A stretch of DNA of 64,000 nt from [Bacillus] selenitireducens MLS10 (GTDB lineage Bacteria > Bacillota > Bacilli > Bacillales > Salisediminibacteriaceae). The translations under genes were made by a program, and so were the position numbers. The DNA lies in the NCBI RefSeq assembly GCF_000093085.1, contig NC_014219.1:186001-250000 (forward strand), given 5' to 3'. Positions within the stretch are counted from its first letter, which is position 1. The number at the start of each line of letters is the position of its first letter. A model generated the notes under the pieces. It was not told where the DNA came from, ran no database searches, and worked only from the letters and a program-made list of their open reading frames with translations. Positions 61,198 to 64,000 of the stretch are shown one piece after another.

Positions 61198-61555
61198 CTA
61201 TGATGTGTCGTGGCGCGAGCTCGAAAGAGCGATTGATCAGAACGATTGGCAAACAGCCCTGCAAAACCAAAAAGGTGTCTATCTGATTACCGATGACCGT
61301 ACCGGTAAGCGTTATGTCGGATCAGCCTACGGAGAAGACATGCTTCTTGGCAGGTGGCGCAGCTATATCAGAACCGGACACAGTGGCAACAAAGGGTTAA
61401 AGCCGCTGGATTTTGCATACATCCAGTCTCATTTTCGCTATGCGATCCTCGACATCCATAAGGCGACGACCGATGATGCGGTGATTATCCGAAGAGAGCA
61501 TCACTGGATGAAGGTGCTTCTGACGAAAGATCAGCGGTTTGGCTATAATCATTAA
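61181..61555 (+). CDS. GIY-YIG nuclease domain protein, probably 5'-truncated
   Basis: A 124-residue frame with GVYLIT (32-37) and RYVGSAYG (44-51), Arg58 in GRWRSY, and a downstream Glu in REHHWMKVLL: the core of a GIY-YIG endonuclease. The N-terminal stretch VSWRELERAIDQNDWQTAL is part of longer relatives, which have another 80-100 residues before it. The frame here begins with GTG inside a terminator hairpin and has no ribosome site, so it looks like a truncated gene behind the lipoprotein. Expression is doubtful. Confidence 0.6.
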   Translation: MDRVFVYDVSWRELERAIDQNDWQTALQNQKGVYLITDDRTGKRYVGSAYGEDMLLGRWRSYIRTGHSGNKGLKPLDFAYIQSHFRYAILDIHKATTDDAVIIRREHHWMKVLLTKDQRFGYNH

Positions 61556-61573
61556 GGGTTTCAAAGACGTGTG

Positions 61574-61620
61574 AAAACCAGCGATGGAGAGGGGCGAACC
61601 TTCTTCTCGCTGGTTTTTTT
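61574..61620 (+). terminator. Terminator after the GIY-YIG frame
   Basis: AAAACCAGCGA pairs with TCGCTGGTTTT, then TTTTTTT. Confidence 0.8.
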
Positions 61621-61700
61621 GACGGTCAGGTTGACATTCTTCCACCGTCAGGTTTTCCATGTCCGTCCCTTCTTGTTTTGTTCGCCTGAAAAATAATTGC

Positions 61701-61733
61701 CGTGAACTGGTGTTCGCTGACAGAATCTGTCCT
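61701..61733 (+). repeat. GACAG hairpin element, copy 5
   Basis: GTGAACTGGTGTTCGCTGAC, then AGAATCTGTCCTTC: GACAG-N3-CTGTC core, same flanks as copies 3 and 4. Confidence 0.55.
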
Positions 61734-61858
61734 TCATCTTCTTATCATGAAGACAGGAAGTCAGAGATCGATTGGGAGAGGAGAGGTGGAGGAATCAGTC
61801 ATCGCTATTTAAGCGACTGTCATGTCAGGGTTCATTACACATTCAGGAGGCGGTTTGT

Positions 61859-62092
61859 ATGCACGTATCATTGAAGAGCACGAACGGGGTCATCAAGCAG
61901 TCAAAAGTCGGGTTCAGCTGGACGGTCTTTTTCTTTGCCTTTTTCCCGCCGCTGTTCCGGTGCGATATCAAATGGGCGGCGGTCATCTTCGTCAGTGCCA
62001 TTCTCGTCGGTTTGGCCAGTGGGGGGGTTCTTGCGTGGCTGCCATCGGTGGTGCTGGCGTTTATCATCACTAGGCAAGAAGACTCCATCTGA
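61859..62092 (+). CDS. Small two-helix membrane protein
   Basis: A 77-residue protein with two hydrophobic segments (WTVFFFAFFPPLFR and AAVIFVSAILVGLASGGVLA) and a short basic start. GGAGG eight bases before ATG 61859 sets the start. Not recognised. The IS element begins about 40 bases after its stop. Confidence 0.65.
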   Translation: MHVSLKSTNGVIKQSKVGFSWTVFFFAFFPPLFRCDIKWAAVIFVSAILVGLASGGVLAWLPSVVLAFIITRQEDSI

Positions 62093-62285
62093 TTCGCGAT
62101 ACGGGCGAAGCCCAGCGATTCAGGTAGAGATGAATTGCCATCAGTCTTACGACTGATAGTTGTTTTGAATGGAAGAACGAGCGTTCGAAAATATATCTAG
62201 CTTCTATTTTTGTTAAATAATATAATAAGTGGTATAAAAATAAAAAAATAAAATCAATTCAAAGTCGGCAAAGGAGGTGACACAA

Positions 62286-63626
62286 ATGGCTAGGAAAAAA
62301 CCGGTTAAAGTGTTACGCAAGAAAAAGAAAACAGCCAATGTCCAACGCTTCACCCAAAAACAGAACATTGGTCGCAGCACCCTTAGCGCTAGAGAGTTTC
62401 GACTTCTGCAACGCATGTCTCATAGTTCCAAGGCTTTGCGAAATGTAGGCTTATATACGATTAAACAAAAGTATTTAAACGAAAACAAAATGGCAACAAC
62501 AAAAGAAATAGACAGCGCAATGAAGGCCGATATGAACTATTGGGGCATTCAATCCAACTCCGTACAAGCGGTTCGAAGAACCTTGCTCAGCGAAGTAAAG
62601 AGCTTCTTCGAAGCGTTAAAGAAGTGGAAAGAAAACCCTGAAGGCTTCACAGGTCGTCCGAAATTTCCAAATTATTCTTGTTCCACGGCTAAACGCGTCA
62701 TCGAAATCTATCAAGTCCCCAAAGTGGATAAGGATGGATATTGGAACATTCCAATGAACGCTGATTTCAGGAAACGTTTTGGCCCCTTGAAGTTGCGAAT
62801 GCCGAAGAATTTGATGGATAAAAAGATTTCTTACATTGAAATCGTACCAAAGCAAAACGGTCGGTTCTTTGAGGCTCATTATGTATATGAAGTTCCAGTG
62901 TCTCAAATGAAGAAACAAAAAACGACAACAAAAGCTTTGAGTTGCGATTTAGGTGTAGATTATCTTCTCAGTTGTGCAACAAATCAAGGAGACACCTTTT
63001 TGGTTAACGGAAAGAGGTTAAAATCCATCAACCAGTACTTTAATAAAGAGATAAGTCGATTAAAACAAAAAAACATCGAAAACGGCTTGTCGAAACGTAT
63101 CGTGACGAATCAAATGGCTTCTCTGTGGTGTAAGCGAAATCTCCAAATTGATGGCTACCTTTCACAAACCGTAGGTTTGTTGTTCAAACAGATAAAACAA
63201 CTGAATATCGATACTGTGGTAATCGGTTATAATGCCGGTTGGAAGCAAGAATCGCATCTAGGGAAGAAAAACAATCAAGAGTTCGTACAAATTCCTTTCC
63301 GCAGATTGATTTCGGCTATCGAGAATAAGTGTCTCAAGGAAGGCATCCGTTTCGTTAAGCAAGAAGAGAGTTACACGTCTAAATCCAGTTTTCTGGATAA
63401 TGACGATATTCCGGTTTGGATAAAAGGCGACGACACAAGATATTCCTTTAGCGGGAAACGCCTATATCGGGGATTCTATCGCTCTGAAAACGGACAATGT
63501 ATCCACGCCGACATTAATGCAGCATTAAATATCCTTCGGAAATCTCAAGTAGTCGAATGGGATGAAAAAACACAAATAAAAACGCCTATGATAATGGACG
63601 TTCAAAAACGTAAAGCTGTTGCTTAG
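62286..63626 (+). CDS. tnpB: TnpB RNA-guided nuclease (IS605 OrfB)
   Basis: A 446-residue TnpB protein, the RNA-guided DNA nuclease related to Cas12. RuvC residues are in SCDLGVDYL (Asp221), the EESYTSKSSFLD block (Glu361) and HADINAALNIL (Asp409), so the catalytic triad is intact. The four-cysteine zinc ribbon normally between the second and third motifs is absent; instead there is a short SGKRLYRGFYRS segment, as in one TnpB subgroup. An AAGGAGGTGA site sets ATG 62286. The N-terminus is basic (ARKKPVKVLRKKKK), fitting RNA binding. Confidence 0.93.
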   Translation: MARKKPVKVLRKKKKTANVQRFTQKQNIGRSTLSAREFRLLQRMSHSSKALRNVGLYTIKQKYLNENKMATTKEIDSAMKADMNYWGIQSNSVQAVRRTLLSEVKSFFEALKKWKENPEGFTGRPKFPNYSCSTAKRVIEIYQVPKVDKDGYWNIPMNADFRKRFGPLKLRMPKNLMDKKISYIEIVPKQNGRFFEAHYVYEVPVSQMKKQKTTTKALSCDLGVDYLLSCATNQGDTFLVNGKRLKSINQYFNKEISRLKQKNIENGLSKRIVTNQMASLWCKRNLQIDGYLSQTVGLLFKQIKQLNIDTVVIGYNAGWKQESHLGKKNNQEFVQIPFRRLISAIENKCLKEGIRFVKQEESYTSKSSFLDNDDIPVWIKGDDTRYSFSGKRLYRGFYRSENGQCIHADINAALNILRKSQVVEWDEKTQIKTPMIMDVQKRKAVA

Positions 63627-63912
63627 CGCATAGCCTAGTGGGTGCGTCAATCATCCATGTGTACTCAACTTTTGTTGGGGCTTGTAGCACACGCCAGTTA
63701 TATGCTGAGTGGTGGTTTCTTCCGTAAGGAAGAACTGCTCTTCTTCGGAAGGGTGGTGCAAGTGGGAAAACGATAGTTCGTCGCCATTACCAACCAAAAA
63801 CAGTGATTTGAGAAGAACCGTGCAGAGCGTCAACCTATGCAAGAAAAGACCTGCATGACTAACTCAAGCCCCCACTGAAACGATTTACCTCAGTGGGGGT
63901 CCATTGACCTAT
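63627..63912 (+). ncRNA. Probable omega-RNA / right end of the TnpB element
   Basis: The 285 bases after tnpB are non-coding on the plus strand and rich in stem-loops (TTCTTCCGTAAGGAAGAA near 63718-63735, then CTTCTTCGGAAG), ending in the right-end hairpin. In this family the guide-bearing omega-RNA comes from this part, often beginning inside the tnpB 3' end, with the guide read from sequence past 63909. Structure not computed. Confidence 0.6.
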
Positions 63913-64000
63913 AATAAGCTTTACATTCAGGATCTGATCCGTGACGGCTTTCAGCCCGCGGATGACACATCGAGGGATATTTTGCGATCAAAAGGGATTA
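63904..64000 (+). CDS. Coding-like fragment at the right edge
   Basis: The frame after the IS reads YNKLYIQDLIRDGFQPADDT to SRDILRSKGI and runs off the window. It looks like real protein but cannot be identified; it may be the 3' part of a gene interrupted by the IS insertion. Confidence 0.35.
   Translation, partial: MTYNKLYIQDLIRDGFQPADDTSRDILRSKGI

Larger units (their letters stand above)
62131..63912 (+). mobile_element. IS200/IS605-family element with TnpB only (IS1341 type)
   Basis: Contains a single tnpB gene, a subterminal hairpin at the left (ATCAGTC-TTAC-GACTGAT, 62140-62157) and one at the right (CCCCCACTG / CAGTGGGGG, 63869-63899) followed by TCCATTGAC. No TnpA transposase gene is present, so it depends on one elsewhere. 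The exact ends are estimates. It lies between a small membrane gene and a coding-like fragment. Confidence 0.85.

Overview
The window comes from the chromosome of a low-to-mid-GC Gram-positive bacterium of the Bacillota, most likely the Bacillaceae. Supporting signs are AGGAGG ribosome sites, sigma-A promoters with 17-bp spacers, an M-box magnesium riboswitch, the nagAB/NagR arrangement and a class of small zinc-ribbon proteins. Several secreted or membrane proteins are rich in Asp/Glu, which fits a salt- or alkali-adapted relative; that part is inference.

1-22.7 kb is a metabolic region devoted to amino sugars. After the M-box leader (reading left) come a PAP2 phosphatase and a GH16 lipoprotein. 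A NagR-controlled nagA-nagB-nagR-SIS operon follows on the minus strand. A second GntR regulator, a ChbG deacetylase and a GH4-PTS IIC-IIA-IIB operon handle chitobiose or related disaccharides. After a decayed group II intron lies a peptidoglycan-recycling block: MurK-like kinase, NamZ, GNAT, MurQ, an ABC sugar importer without its own ATPase, NagZ, a MurR-like RpiR regulator and AnmK. The inferred route is import of cell-wall sugars, cytoplasmic cleavage, phosphorylation and lactyl-ether removal to GlcNAc-6P, then NagA and NagB to fructose-6P.

22.7-45 kb is accessory. It holds a rhomboid-like protein, a two-gene membrane unit, a complete type I restriction-modification system (hsdM-hsdS-hsdR) with an unrecognised gene behind it that may encode a nuclease, an HTH gene with a small partner, an IS3-family element next to an IS1182-type fragment, and a lipoprotein. 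The most unusual part is a block of four genes at 38.7-44.7 kb: two dynamin-like GTPases (the second LeoA-like), an Era-like GTPase with a hydrophobic C-terminus, and a small orphan protein. Near the restriction system it looks like a defence or membrane-remodelling module.

44.8-53 kb is a mosaic. An ECF sigma/anti-sigma operon and a STAS-like gene are partly copied 5.6 kb downstream as a 400-bp direct repeat carrying the sigma promoter region, now upstream of an HD-GYP gene. The 3' end and terminator of that HD-GYP gene also occur as two relics at 32.6-33.0 and 44.8 kb. One relic is interrupted by a pair of 165-bp MITE-like elements. Several frameshifted or stopped genes lie here.

53-64 kb carries small stress, membrane and lipoprotein genes, a KdpD-type Usp protein, a double-wHTH regulator, a pilin-like protein, a truncated GIY-YIG gene and an IS1341-type (IS200/IS605) TnpB element with its likely omega-RNA end. 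A short GACAG-N3-CTGTC element occurs five times ahead of genes. No rRNA, tRNA or CRISPR array was recognised.
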